Below are positions 40,124 through 48,140 of a stretch of 64,000 nucleotides of DNA, in pieces. Source of the stretch: Jiangella endophytica (GTDB taxonomy: Bacteria; Actinomycetota; Actinomycetes; Jiangellales; Jiangellaceae). A model generated the notes under the pieces. The model was given only the letters and a program-made list of their open reading frames with translations. It was not told the origin of the DNA and made no database searches. Within the stretch, counting starts at the first letter, position 1. Every line of letters begins with the position of its first letter. The stretch spans positions 168,814 through 232,813 of the forward strand of contig NZ_QVAI01000013.1 in the NCBI RefSeq assembly GCF_003427025.1, read 5' to 3'. Both the position numbers and the translations under genes were made by a program.

Positions 40124-41506
40124 TCAGAGCCCCAGCAGCCGGTACGCCTCGATGACCCCGCTCTTGCCCTTGACCTCCAGGCCTTCGACCCGCTCGGTCC
40201 GTGCGTCGCTCAGCCGCCGCGCGGTCTCCGCGCCGATCAGGACGCCGCCGACGGGTGCGGCGCTCTCCAGCCGGGCGGCCAGGTTGACGGCGTCGCCGAT
40301 GACGGTGAACGTGCGGCCGCCCGCGGTGCCGAGGATCCCGACGGCGACCTCGCCGGTGTTGACGCCGACGCGGAAACGGGGCCAGCCCGGGTGCGCGTCC
40401 GCCACCGTCGCCGTCGCCTCCTGGATCGCCAGCCCTGCCGCGGCCGCCCGCCGCGCGTGGTCGGGCTGCCCGCCGTCGCGGTTGAACGTCACCATGAGCG
40501 CGTCGCCGACCAGCCGGTCGACGGTGCCGCCGAACCGCTCGACGACCGGCGGGATCGCGATGGTGAAGTACTCGTTGAGCATCTCGGTGACGTCCTCCGG
40601 ACGGGTGCGCTCGGAGAACGACGTGAACCCCTGCAGGTCGGCGAAGAGCACGCTGACGTCACGGGTCGCTCGCGCGGTGTCGCCGAGGTAGAGGCCGGCG
40701 AACCGCTCCTCGTACCACTGCCGCTGCGCGCTGACGGCGACCAGCGCGAACGCCCCGAGCATCAGCAGATGCCACTCCCACCAGCTGGCGTGCCAGTTCC
40801 GCCCGAGCGCCACGGCCACCGACGCCTCCGCCAGCAGCACGAACGCCGCGGCCATCGCCAGCAGCAGCGTCACCGACCCGGGGTGACTGGGCAGCCGGAG
40901 GTAGCGGACGACGGCGAACAGGTACAGCAGCAGCGCGGCCACCGCGAGCCAGACCAGCGGGCCGGACGCCCGTTCCGGCGGCGCGGGGTCGTCCAAGGGC
41001 GCCAGCCCGCCCACCGAGGCCGCGCCCCACAGCACCATGACGGTCAGCAGGGCGCCGCGGATCACCGCCGACCGGCGCATCACCGCGTGCGCCCGGTCGC
41101 CGGCCAGCTCCGTCGCCGACGCCGCCGCGAACACCGCCGCCACCAGCAGCCCGACCGGCGTGGCCAGCGCGAACCCGGCGTTGGACCCGTCCAGCAGCAC
41201 GCCGGGCGTCGCCAGCGCGTGCAGCCCGAGGAACCCGGCGGCGGCCAGGAACGCCAGCGAGACCAGGAACACCCGGGCGTCGTTGCGGCGCCGCGCCGCC
41301 GTCCCCGTCGCGTAGGCCAGCGCCGTGCTCAGCGCGGCCGCGCCCAGCACCAGCCAGAAATGCGCCGGGTGGTGCTGCCACATGACGTCCCACTCCGGCC
41401 GCGCCAGCAACACGATCAACCCGGCGACCGGCAGTAGGAGCAGCGCCACCGCCACCCACGGCCGCGGGACGGCGTGCGTCGGCGGCTCCGCGGGCGCGCC
41501 GGTCAC
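40124..41506 (-). CDS. Membrane-bound class III adenylate/guanylate cyclase
   Basis: A 460-residue protein. Seven or eight transmembrane helices fill about residues 14-270. A class III cyclase catalytic domain follows in the last 185 residues. Metal-binding aspartates sit in VSVLFADLQGFTSFSE and VDRLVGDALMVTF. The transition-state segment NLAARLES has the usual arginine. The place normally held by the adenine-specifying lysine (VDKFIGD in many) is arginine, so substrate choice is uncertain. The GTG start overlaps the stop of the flavoprotein gene (GTGA), which ties cyclase synthesis to it. There is no HAMP, so the membrane part itself may be the sensor. Confidence 0.92.
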   Translation of the reverse strand: MTGAPAEPPTHAVPRPWVAVALLLLPVAGLIVLLARPEWDVMWQHHPAHFWLVLGAAALSTALAYATGTAARRRNDARVFLVSLAFLAAAGFLGLHALATPGVLLDGSNAGFALATPVGLLVAAVFAAASATELAGDRAHAVMRRSAVIRGALLTVMVLWGAASVGGLAPLDDPAPPERASGPLVWLAVAALLLYLFAVVRYLRLPSHPGSVTLLLAMAAAFVLLAEASVAVALGRNWHASWWEWHLLMLGAFALVAVSAQRQWYEERFAGLYLGDTARATRDVSVLFADLQGFTSFSERTRPEDVTEMLNEYFTIAIPPVVERFGGTVDRLVGDALMVTFNRDGGQPDHARRAAAAGLAIQEATATVADAHPGWPRFRVGVNTGEVAVGILGTAGGRTFTVIGDAVNLAARLESAAPVGGVLIGAETARRLSDARTERVEGLEVKGKSGVIEAYRLLGL

Positions 41507-43218
41507 GGCCGATCCGCGGCAGCGATCACCTGGTGCACCTGCTGGATCACCACCGACCCCTCGCCGACGGCGGACGCGACGCGCTTGACCGAGCGGCGGC
41601 GGACGTCGCCGACGGCGAAGACGCCAGGCACGCAGGTCTCGAGCATCAGCGGCTGCCGGTCCAGCGGCCACCGCTGGGCGGCGTGGCTCTCCATGACGTC
41701 CGGCCCGGTGAGCAGATAGCCCCACTGGTCGCGCTCGATGCGCTCCGGCAGCCAGTCGGTGTGCGGCTCGGCGCCGATCAGCACGAACAGCCCGGTCGCG
41801 GGCTCGGTGCGGGTCCGTCCGGTCTCGCGGTCGCGCAGCTCGATCCACGCCAGCCGGCCGGCGCCGCCGCCGTCGACCACCTCGGTGCGCAGCCGCACCC
41901 GGATGCCGGCCGCGTCGATCGCGTCGATCAGGTACTGCGACATGCTCTCGGCCAGCGACGCCCCGCGCACCAGCAGCGTCACCGAGCCGGCGTAGCGGGA
42001 CAGGTACATGGCCGCCTGCCCGGCCGAGTTGCCGCCGCCGACGACGTACACCGGCTCCCCCGCCATGGCCCGCGCCTCCGACACCGACGCGCCGTAGAAG
42101 ACGCCGGCGCCCGCGAACGCCTCCAGGGACGGCACGCCGATGCGGCGGTAGCTGACGCCGGTGGCCAGCACGACGGCGCGGGCTCGGGCCTGCTGCCCGT
42201 CCGCCGCGGTCAGCACGTGCCAGCCGTCCTCGTCGGTCAGGTCGACCAGCTCGTTCATCAGCAGAAACGTCGTCCCGAAGACCCATGCCTGCTGGTAGGC
42301 GCGCTGGGCCAGCTCGGCGCCGCTGATGCCGCGGGCGAAGCCGAGGTAGTTGCGGATCAGCGAGCTGGACCCGGCCTGCCCGCCGATCGACTCGCGCTCG
42401 ACGACGAGCGTGCGCAGCCCCTCCGACGACGCGTAGACGGCGGCCGCGAGCCCGGCCGGTCCGGCGCCGACGACGATGAGGTCGAAGTCGGTCTCGTCGC
42501 CCAGCGTCGTACTCACGCCGTAGGCGTCGGCCAGCTGACTGTTCGTCGGGTCGACCAGCACGCGGCCGTCGTGCAAGAGGATCACCGGCGCCGTCGTGTC
42601 CTCGAGGCCGGCCGAGGCGAGCGCACTGCGGCCCTCGTCGGTGTCGGAGGGGTGGAACTGGTGCTGGACGCCGTTGCGGACCAGCAGGCTGCGCAGCTCG
42701 TGGGCACGCGGCGACCAACGCTGCGCGACCACCGTCACCTCGCGCGGTGCCGCGGAGACCGCCCGTTCCCATTCGAGCAGGAACTCGGTGACGGTGCGGT
42801 GGAAGTACTCGTCCGGCGTGCGCCAGGGCCGCAGCGCGTAGTAGTCGATCTTGCCGAGCGCGATCAGCCGGTGGATGGCGTCGGCGGTCTCGCGGTCGGC
42901 CCACGCGCCCCAGTCGACGACGAGCGCCCGCTTGGCCTCCGGGTAGAGCTGTTTGACCTGCCCGAAGACGGCGTCGGTGGCGGCGGAGCCACTGGGCGGC
43001 TGGTCGCACAGGACCAGCGCGACCTGCAGGCCGCGCTCGCGCATCGACTCCAGCGTCGTCAGCCCGGCCGCTCCGCTGCGCTCGTCGACGACGTCGTAGT
43101 CGCCGCCGTAGCGCCGCCGCAGCTGGTCGGCGATGCGGTCCTGGCCCGTGGTGTCGTGCTCGTGCTCGATGACCACCAGCGCGGGCCGCCGCTGGTCCGG
43201 CTGGACGGACATGGCCAC
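41503..43218 (-). CDS. Receiver-fused thioredoxin reductase-like flavoprotein without CxxC
   Basis: A 571-residue three-part protein. Residues 1-130 form a pseudo-receiver domain (acceptor-like D in LCDQPPSG, but the acidic pair replaced by EHEH). Residues 155-225 resemble a glutaredoxin-like domain lacking the CxxC (WSPRAHEL). From about 240 comes an FAD/NADPH reductase (FAD motif VVGAGPAGLAA, NADPH motif VVGGGNSAGQAA, and GVFAVGDVR near the end). At the usual redox CxxC place the sequence reads SSSLIRNYLG, with no cysteine pair, so it cannot be a normal thioredoxin reductase. Its stop overlaps the cyclase start. Fusions of this layout occur in other bacteria; the electron acceptor is unknown. 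Confidence 0.9.
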   Translation of the reverse strand: MAMSVQPDQRRPALVVIEHEHDTTGQDRIADQLRRRYGGDYDVVDERSGAAGLTTLESMRERGLQVALVLCDQPPSGSAATDAVFGQVKQLYPEAKRALVVDWGAWADRETADAIHRLIALGKIDYYALRPWRTPDEYFHRTVTEFLLEWERAVSAAPREVTVVAQRWSPRAHELRSLLVRNGVQHQFHPSDTDEGRSALASAGLEDTTAPVILLHDGRVLVDPTNSQLADAYGVSTTLGDETDFDLIVVGAGPAGLAAAVYASSEGLRTLVVERESIGGQAGSSSLIRNYLGFARGISGAELAQRAYQQAWVFGTTFLLMNELVDLTDEDGWHVLTAADGQQARARAVVLATGVSYRRIGVPSLEAFAGAGVFYGASVSEARAMAGEPVYVVGGGNSAGQAAMYLSRYAGSVTLLVRGASLAESMSQYLIDAIDAAGIRVRLRTEVVDGGGAGRLAWIELRDRETGRTRTEPATGLFVLIGAEPHTDWLPERIERDQWGYLLTGPDVMESHAAQRWPLDRQPLMLETCVPGVFAVGDVRRRSVKRVASAVGEGSVVIQQVHQVIAAADRP

Positions 43219-43376
43219 GCCGGCACCTCCCCCCGAAGGTGGCGGCCAGGCCTGCGCGTCGCCGGCCGCATGGTGGCGAGTCTACGGCGCGCAGGCACGG
43301 TTGCGGCCGGTCGCGACGGAAGAAGCGCGGGCAGCCGGCCGCATGGGCCAGGGCGCCGGCGGGAGAGAATGGGCGG

Positions 43377-43802
43377 GTGGCACCGGTCCGAGTCCGCGAG
43401 ACGCTCGTCATCCCCGACGACGAGCTGTCCTGGCGCTTCTCCCGGTCCAGCGGGCCGGGCGGCCAGGGCGTCAACACGACCGACTCGCGGGTCGAGCTGT
43501 CCTACTCCGTGGCCGGATCTCGGGTGCTGAGCCCGGTCATGCGGGCGCGGCTGGCCGAGCGGCTGCGGCACCGGCTGGTCGACGGCGTGCTGACGGTGGT
43601 GGCGTCGGAGCACCGGTCGCAGCTGCGCAACCGCGAGGCGGCCCAGGCCCGGCTGGCGGTGTTGCTCGACGACGCACTGCGCCCGCCCCCGCCGCCGCGC
43701 CGCCCGACGAAACCGTCACGCGCGGCCCGCGCCCGCCGGGTGGAGAAGAAGCGCCGCACCGGCGAGACCAAGCGCCTGCGCCGCCGCCCCGACGACGGCT
43801 GA
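43377..43802 (+). CDS. arfB: ArfB-like peptidyl-tRNA hydrolase (ribosome rescue)
   Basis: A 141-residue release-factor-like protein. The GGQ motif in RSSGPGGQGVNTTDS (Q near residue 32) hydrolyses peptidyl-tRNA on stalled ribosomes. The C-terminal third is very basic (ARARRVEKKRRTGETK and a double arginine run) and would enter the empty mRNA channel, as in ArfB/YaeJ. It lacks release-factor domains 1 and 2, so it is not RF1 or RF2. The GTG at 43377 gives the family-like N-terminus; the long in-frame extension upstream lies in a divergent promoter region. GAGAAT lies six bases before it. Confidence 0.93.
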   Translation: MAPVRVRETLVIPDDELSWRFSRSSGPGGQGVNTTDSRVELSYSVAGSRVLSPVMRARLAERLRHRLVDGVLTVVASEHRSQLRNREAAQARLAVLLDDALRPPPPPRRPTKPSRAARARRVEKKRRTGETKRLRRRPDDG

Positions 43803-43830
43803 GCGACGCACGACGGGGCCGAGGCGTGGC

Positions 43831-43874
43831 GTCACCGCTGATCTCGGCCGGGACCCGGCGCGTTCAGCGGTGAC
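43831..43874. terminator. Bidirectional hairpin terminator between arfB and nusB
   Basis: Perfect 11-bp arms GTCACCGCTGA (43831-43841) and TCAGCGGTGAC (43864-43874) extend by several more pairs outward. It lies midway between the convergent stops. Confidence 0.75.
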
Positions 43875-43894
43875 TCCGCGCCGGGCTCTCGCGT

Positions 43895-44305
43895 CTACGC
43901 GCTCAGGCTGGGCTTGATCGCCACCAGCCGGCCGAGCAGGCCGTTGACGAACGTCGGCGACTGGTCGGTCGACAGGTCGCGAGCCAGCGAGACCGCCTCG
44001 TCGAGCGCCACCGGGTCGGGGACGTCGTCGCGGTAGAGGACCTCGTAGACGCCGATGCGCAGCACGTTGCGGTCGACCGCCGGCATGCGCTCCAGCGTCC
44101 AGCCCTCGGAGTAGGTCGAGATGAGCTCGTCGATGCGGTCGCGGTGCGCGATGACACCCTCGACGAGCTGCACGGTGTACTCGTTCAGCGGCTGCTCGGC
44201 GGTGGCCATGCGGTGGGCCAGCGTGGCGCCGAGCGTGAGCCCGCGCAGCTCGGACTCGTACAGGATGTCGAGCGCGCGCTTGCGGGCACGGCTCCGGGCT
44301 GGCAT
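43895..44305 (-). CDS. nusB: Transcription antitermination/termination factor NusB
   Basis: Binds NusE and BoxA RNA in ribosomal RNA antitermination complexes. A 136-residue all-helical protein with the family pattern: basic N-terminus ARSRARKRALDILYESE, then MPAVDRNVLRIGVYEVLY, and the C-terminal ALDEAVSLARDL and FVNGLLGRL. The ATG at 44305 gives the usual N-terminus; the in-frame extension upstream runs into the efp end. It lies 13 bp after the efp stop in the usual actinobacterial order pepQ-efp-nusB. Confidence 0.96.
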   Translation of the reverse strand: MPARSRARKRALDILYESELRGLTLGATLAHRMATAEQPLNEYTVQLVEGVIAHRDRIDELISTYSEGWTLERMPAVDRNVLRIGVYEVLYRDDVPDPVALDEAVSLARDLSTDQSPTFVNGLLGRLVAIKPSLSA

Positions 44306-44318
44306 GTGACGGCGCCCG

Positions 44319-44879
44319 TCAGCCGGCGCGGCCGAGGTACGAACCGTCGCGGGTGTCGACCTTGATCTTCTCACCGCTGGTGATGAACAGCGGCACCTGG
44401 ACCTCGAAGCCGGTCTCGAGCCGGGCCGGCTTGTTGCCGCCGGTGGAGCGGTCGCCCTGCAGGCCCGGCTCGGTGTACTCGATGGTGAGCACGACCGAGG
44501 CCGGGAGCTCGATGAACAGTGGCGTGCCGTCGTGCAGGCCGATGGTCGCGTCCTGGTTCTCCAGCATGAAGTTCGCCGCGTCGCCGACGACGCCCGCGGA
44601 GACGTGCGTCTGCTCGTAGCTCTGGGTGTCCATGAACACGAAGTCGTCGGCGTCGCGGTAGAGGTAGGTCATCTCGCGGCGGTCGACGTTGGCGGTCTCG
44701 ACCTTGACGCCGGCGTTGAACGTCTTGTCGACCACCTTGCCCGAGAGCACGTTCTTCAGCTTCGTCCGCACGAACGCGCCACCCTTGCCGGGCTTGACGT
44801 GCTGGAACTCCACCACGCTCCAAAGCTGCCCGTCGAGGTTGAGCACGATGCCGTTCTTGAGGTCGTTGGTCGTCGCCAC
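44319..44879 (-). CDS. efp: Elongation factor P
   Basis: Relieves ribosome stalling at polyproline. A 186-residue, three-domain EF-P: the KOW-like N-domain with the tip loop [11 protein letters not shown], in which the lysine after PG is the residue that reaches the peptidyl-transferase centre; then two OB domains with [19 protein letters not shown] and the C-terminal [16 protein letters not shown] signature. Actinobacterial EF-P is usually not beta-lysylated, in line with the absence of epmA/epmB here. The start ATG is well supported by homologous beginnings ([10 protein letters not shown]). It lies 45 bp after the pepQ stop. Confidence 0.97.
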   Translation of the reverse strand: MATTNDLKNGIVLNLDGQLWSVVEFQHVKPGKGGAFVRTKLKNVLSGKVVDKTFNAGVKVETANVDRREMTYLYRDADDFVFMDTQSYEQTHVSAGVVGDAANFMLENQDATIGLHDGTPLFIELPASVVLTIEYTEPGLQGDRSTGGNKPARLETGFEVQVPLFITSGEKIKVDTRDGSYLGRAG

Positions 44880-44924
44880 GTCGTTCGTTGCCTTCTGTCG
44901 TCTTGGTCTCGGGTCCCGGCCGCG

Positions 44925-46034
44925 TCAGGCGTCCAGGACCAGGAGGTCCTTGGTGGTGGGTGTGAACAACTCGGAACCGCCGGAGGCCCGAACCGCCAGC
45001 GTGTCCTCGATGCGGACGCCGCCGCGACCGGGCAGGTAGATCCCGGGCTCGACGGTCACAGCCATGCGATCGGACAGTGTACCCGCCGCGGAGTAACCGA
45101 GCGTCGGCGCCTCGTGGACCTCGAGGCCGACGCCGTGCCCGGTGCCGTGTCCGAAGTTCTCCTTGTAGCCGGCGTCGTCGATGATCGCGCGGCTGGCGCG
45201 GTCGACGGACATGCACTCGGCGCCGACGGCGACGGCCTCGGTGCCGGCCAGCTGGGCCGTGGCGACGAGGTCGTAGATCTCGCGCTGCCAGTCCTGCGGC
45301 TGCGCCCCGACGACGGACGTGCGGGTGCAGTCGGCGTGGTAGCCGCGGTAGGCGGCGCCGAAGTCGATCTTCAGGAGGTCACCGCGCTCGACGACGCGCT
45401 CGGTCGGGCGGTGGTGCGGGATGGCACTGTTGGGGCCGGTCGCGACGATGGTCTCGAACGCGACGGCGTCGGCGCCGTGGCCGAACATCCGCCACTCGAG
45501 GTCGCGGGCGATGTCCTTCTCGGTGCGCCCGGCGAACCCGCCCGCGGCGTACAGGTCCTCCAACGCGCGGCAGGAGATGGCGCACGCCTGCGCGAGCAGG
45601 GCGAGCTCGTCCTCGTCCTTGACGGCGCGCAGCTGCTCGACCGCGCGGCCCAGGTGCACCGTCTCGACGACGGCGGGCTCGGCGTCGATCGCCGCCTGCA
45701 CGGAGTCCCAGAGCTCGAGGGTGACGGCGTGCTCCTCGACGCCGAGCCTTAGACTCCCCCCGGCCTTCGCCGCACGCGCCGCGAGGGACGTCACGACACC
45801 CCGCTCGACCACCAGCTCGACGTCTTCTGCCACGGCCTTCGCGGCCGTAGAATAACGACTATCCGTCGCGAGCACGGCCGAACCGTCCGACGTCAGGAGC
45901 AATGCCGCGTTACTGCTGTCGAGGCCGGTGAGATAACGGACGTTGACCAGGCTTGTGACTAACGCCGCGTCAATCTTGTCATCAACCAGCTTCCGAGCTA
46001 GTTCGGCGCGTCGCCTCGCGTGGGTCTCCGCCAT
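44925..46034 (-). CDS. pepQ: M24-family Xaa-Pro aminopeptidase/dipeptidase
   Basis: A 369-residue metallopeptidase that cuts before or after proline. The N-terminal creatinase-like domain (about 1-125) is followed by the pita-bread catalytic domain. Metal ligands are visible in KIDFGAAYRGYHADCTRT (two aspartates), GHGTGHGVGLEVHEAP (histidine) and VEPGIYLPGRGGVRIED (two glutamates). The ATG at 46034 is chosen because GGAGAGGG lies eight bases before it and the family begins MAETHARRR; a start six codons upstream is less likely. It is co-transcribed with efp and nusB, a conserved actinobacterial arrangement. Confidence 0.94.
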   Translation of the reverse strand: MAETHARRRAELARKLVDDKIDAALVTSLVNVRYLTGLDSSNAALLLTSDGSAVLATDSRYSTAAKAVAEDVELVVERGVVTSLAARAAKAGGSLRLGVEEHAVTLELWDSVQAAIDAEPAVVETVHLGRAVEQLRAVKDEDELALLAQACAISCRALEDLYAAGGFAGRTEKDIARDLEWRMFGHGADAVAFETIVATGPNSAIPHHRPTERVVERGDLLKIDFGAAYRGYHADCTRTSVVGAQPQDWQREIYDLVATAQLAGTEAVAVGAECMSVDRASRAIIDDAGYKENFGHGTGHGVGLEVHEAPTLGYSAAGTLSDRMAVTVEPGIYLPGRGGVRIEDTLAVRASGGSELFTPTTKDLLVLDA

Positions 46035-46126
46035 CGTGTACGCCCTCTCCATTGGTTCTGACCTGTGCGGACATCATCGCATTTCAATAATTGAGACGGG
46101 TGCTTCGCAGTTGATCAGCGCTCGAC

Positions 46127-46132
46127 TACGCT
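46127..46132 (+). promoter_or_regulatory. -10 element of a leaderless promoter (L7/L12-like gene)
   Basis: TACGCT ends seven bases before the ATG at 46140. An ATG at 46134 is too close to the hexamer. Confidence 0.55.
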
Positions 46133-46139
46133 CATGATC

Positions 46140-46613
46140 ATGCTCATCCTCGGCCTGGTCGTCATCGTCATTCTGGCCCTCGTCATGAGCCTTCTTGTCA
46201 TTCGGCGTGGGCCCGAAGCCACCACCACCCGCACCTTCTCTTCGTCCTTGACGCCGCCTCCCGGTGCGCGACTCCCCCGCGAGTTGCAGGACGAAGTGCG
46301 CGACATCGCCTCGCGCGGCAATACCGACCAAGCCGTCAAAGTCCTGCAGAAGCGGGCACACCTCCCACTACCGCAGGCTACCGCCATCGTCTACGCGCTT
46401 CAGGCGGGACAGGTGTTCCCCGAGCCCGAGCCGATCAGCACCGCGCCGGCGAGCCCGACACGGCGGCGTGGCGCCGTCGACGCCGAACTGCTGGCCACGC
46501 TGCGCCGGCTGGTCAGCCAGGACCGGCTGCGCCGCACGGCCGCCATCCGGCTGCTCCGCGAGCGCACCGGCATGAACGGCCGCGACGCCCGGCGGTTCCT
46601 CGACGCGCTGTGA
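46140..46613 (+). CDS. Membrane-anchored protein with L7/L12 C-terminal-like repeats (two)
   Basis: A 157-residue protein. The N-terminal helix (LILGLVVIVILALVMSLLVI) anchors it in the membrane. Two copies of a module resembling the C-terminal domain of ribosomal protein L7/L12 follow, at about 45-88 (ELQDEVRDIASRGNTDQAVK) and 110-157 (ELLATLRRLVSQDRLRRTAA). The second is poorly conserved and arginine-rich. It has no other ribosomal features, so the domain is probably reused for protein binding. A sister gene with three modules lies at 47476, beyond vapBC. It is transcribed divergently from pepQ. Its start is set by the leaderless promoter. Confidence 0.7.
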   Translation: MLILGLVVIVILALVMSLLVIRRGPEATTTRTFSSSLTPPPGARLPRELQDEVRDIASRGNTDQAVKVLQKRAHLPLPQATAIVYALQAGQVFPEPEPISTAPASPTRRRGAVDAELLATLRRLVSQDRLRRTAAIRLLRERTGMNGRDARRFLDAL

Positions 46614-46673
46614 CTCCTTCCCCATGCGGACTCGCTGCCGCATGAGACCTCGCGGACGGCACCCAGCGACGCC

Positions 46674-46714
46674 TTGATATCACCACCCATGCCGGTGATA
46701 GCATGCCGGCATGC
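46674..46714 (+). promoter_or_regulatory. vapBC promoter with overlapping operator palindromes
   Basis: TTGATA (46674-46679) and TAGCAT (46699-46704), 19 bp apart. The -10 ends six bases before the vapB ATG (leaderless). TATCACC and GGTGATA (46678-46684, 46694-46700) form a dyad between them. GCATGCCGGCATGC (46701-46714) is a perfect 14-bp palindrome covering the start. VapB would bind here and repress. Confidence 0.65.
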
Positions 46715-47016
46715 GTCAGTTGCTGCTGCGGATCCCCGACGATCTCCACCGGCGGCTGTCAGCGCGGGCCCAGCGTGAAGGCGTCTCCATCAACGCGCTG
46801 GCCAACAAGGTGCTCTCCGCCGCCGCGCCGCCGCCTCCTCCGTCCGACGACGACATCGACGTACGCCGCCTGGAACTGCGCGAGAAGGCCCGCGACCTCG
46901 GCATCCTCGTCGAGAGTCCGGCTCCGTCCGTCCCGCCGGCCCAGTTCACCCGCGCGCTTCGGGCCACCGAGGGCGCCGGCCCGGTCGTCGACGAACTGTG
47001 GGCCGACGGCCGGTGA
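46711..47016 (+). CDS. vapB: VapB-like antitoxin (ribbon-helix-helix)
   Basis: A 101-residue DNA-binding antitoxin. The N-terminal 40 residues form a ribbon-helix-helix (MRQLLLRIPDDLHRRLSARA, then VSINALANKVL), which would bind the operator palindromes upstream. The C-terminal part is loosely structured (proline-rich, then LELREKARDLGIL and VVDELWADGR) and would wrap the toxin. The ATG at 46711 is six bases after TAGCAT. The stop overlaps the toxin start (GTGA). It is a typical VapBC type II toxin-antitoxin module. Confidence 0.88.
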   Translation: MRQLLLRIPDDLHRRLSARAQREGVSINALANKVLSAAAPPPPPSDDDIDVRRLELREKARDLGILVESPAPSVPPAQFTRALRATEGAGPVVDELWADGR

Positions 47017-47459
47017 GCATGCTCACCTACGTCGACTCCTCGGTGCTGGTGCGCTCCTACCTCGCCGACGAGCCGCGGCACGCCGTGGCGCGTGGCCTGA
47101 TCGAGGGCCGCACGCTGCTGGTCACGTCGACACTGGCGCTGCTGGAGGCGTCGTCGGCGCTGGTCCGGGCCGCCCGCACGCGGCGCGTCGGCGACGTCGA
47201 CACGCTGCTGGCCAAGCTCTACGAAGAGGTGTCACCGACGGGGCCGATCGCGCTGATCCGCGCCGACACCCTCGACACCGAGAACACCGCCCGGGTGCTC
47301 GTGCGCCGGTTCGGCATCCGCGCGTTCGACGCCCTGCATCTGGCCATCGCCGACCTCGCCGCGCGACCGCTGGCGCGCTCGGGCGAGCGGGTCGGGTTCG
47401 CCTCGCACGACACCGCGCAGCGCGCCGCGGCTGCGGATCTGGGGTTCGTGACGGTCTGA
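47013..47459 (+). CDS. vapC: VapC-like PIN-domain toxin
   Basis: A 148-residue PIN-domain ribonuclease toxin. The four acidic residues expected for Mg2+-dependent RNA cleavage are present: D in TYVDSSVL, E in LLEASSAL, D in RAFDALHLAIAD, and D in SHDTAQ near the end. It probably cuts tRNA or rRNA when free of VapB; the target is not known. The GTG at 47013 overlaps the vapB stop by four bases; an ATG two codons later is the alternative. The module sits between two L7/L12-like genes. Confidence 0.9.
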   Translation: MSMLTYVDSSVLVRSYLADEPRHAVARGLIEGRTLLVTSTLALLEASSALVRAARTRRVGDVDTLLAKLYEEVSPTGPIALIRADTLDTENTARVLVRRFGIRAFDALHLAIADLAARPLARSGERVGFASHDTAQRAAAADLGFVTV

Positions 47460-47463
47460 CCGG

Positions 47464-47469
47464 TACCGT
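47464..47469 (+). promoter_or_regulatory. -10 element of a leaderless promoter (second L7/L12-like gene)
   Basis: TACCGT ends six bases before the GTG at 47476, only four bases after the vapC stop. Confidence 0.6.
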
Positions 47470-47475
47470 CATCGC

Positions 47476-48132
47476 GTGGATTTCTGGCTGATCGTCGTCA
47501 TCGCCTTCGGGGCCGCGCTGATCATCGGGTTCGGTATCGTCCTGCGGCGGGCCCGGGTCGACGCGGCGGGAGGGACGCCCACGACCACGCTGGCGGTGTC
47601 GCCGCCGGCCTCCGCGCCGGCCCCGGCGGCACCGTCCGGCGGCGGGTCGCTCGACGACGCCGTCCACGCACTGCTGGCCGAGGGCCGGCTGATCCCCGCC
47701 GTCAAGCTGGTCCGCGAGCGCACCGGCTTCGGGCTCAAGGACGCCAAGGACTACGTCGAGCGCGTGCAGGCCGGCGCCGCACCCGCCGCGCCGGCCGCGG
47801 TGTCGCCCGAGACCGTCACGCCCGAGGCGATGGCGCAGATCCAACAGCTGATCGCCCAGGGCAAGACGATCCAGGCGGTCAAGGAGCTGCGCGCCCACAC
47901 CGGTTTCGGCCTCAAGCAGGCCAAGGACACCGTCGACCGCATGGCCGAGTCGGGCGTCGTCGCCGCGCTCGACGGCCCCGCGCCCGCCGCTCCCCCGTCG
48001 TCCGACGAGGTCATGGGCCGGGTCCGCGCGCTGGCGGCGCGGGGCAAGAAGATCCAGGCCATCAAGGAGCTGCGCGATCACTCGCCCGGCCTGGGCCTCA
48101 AAGAGGCCAAGGACATCGTCGAGCGGCTCTGA
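47476..48132 (+). CDS. Membrane-anchored protein with three L7/L12 C-terminal-like repeats
   Basis: A 218-residue protein. Residues 3-22 are a transmembrane anchor (FWLIVVIAFGAALIIGFGIV), followed by a linker and three modules very close to the C-terminal domain of ribosomal L7/L12: about 60-100, with LVRERTGFGLKDAKDYVE; 120-160, with ELRAHTGFGLKQAKDTVD; and 175-218, with ELRDHSPGLGLKEAKDIVE. The GLKxAKDxVE core is the L7/L12 surface that contacts translation factors, so the protein may recruit factors or ribosomes to the membrane. The GTG at 47476 is set by the leaderless promoter. The convergent aroQ stop is 8 bp away. Confidence 0.85.
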   Translation: MDFWLIVVIAFGAALIIGFGIVLRRARVDAAGGTPTTTLAVSPPASAPAPAAPSGGGSLDDAVHALLAEGRLIPAVKLVRERTGFGLKDAKDYVERVQAGAAPAAPAAVSPETVTPEAMAQIQQLIAQGKTIQAVKELRAHTGFGLKQAKDTVDRMAESGVVAALDGPAPAAPPSSDEVMGRVRALAARGKKIQAIKELRDHSPGLGLKEAKDIVERL

Positions 48133-48140
48133 CCGCCGGC

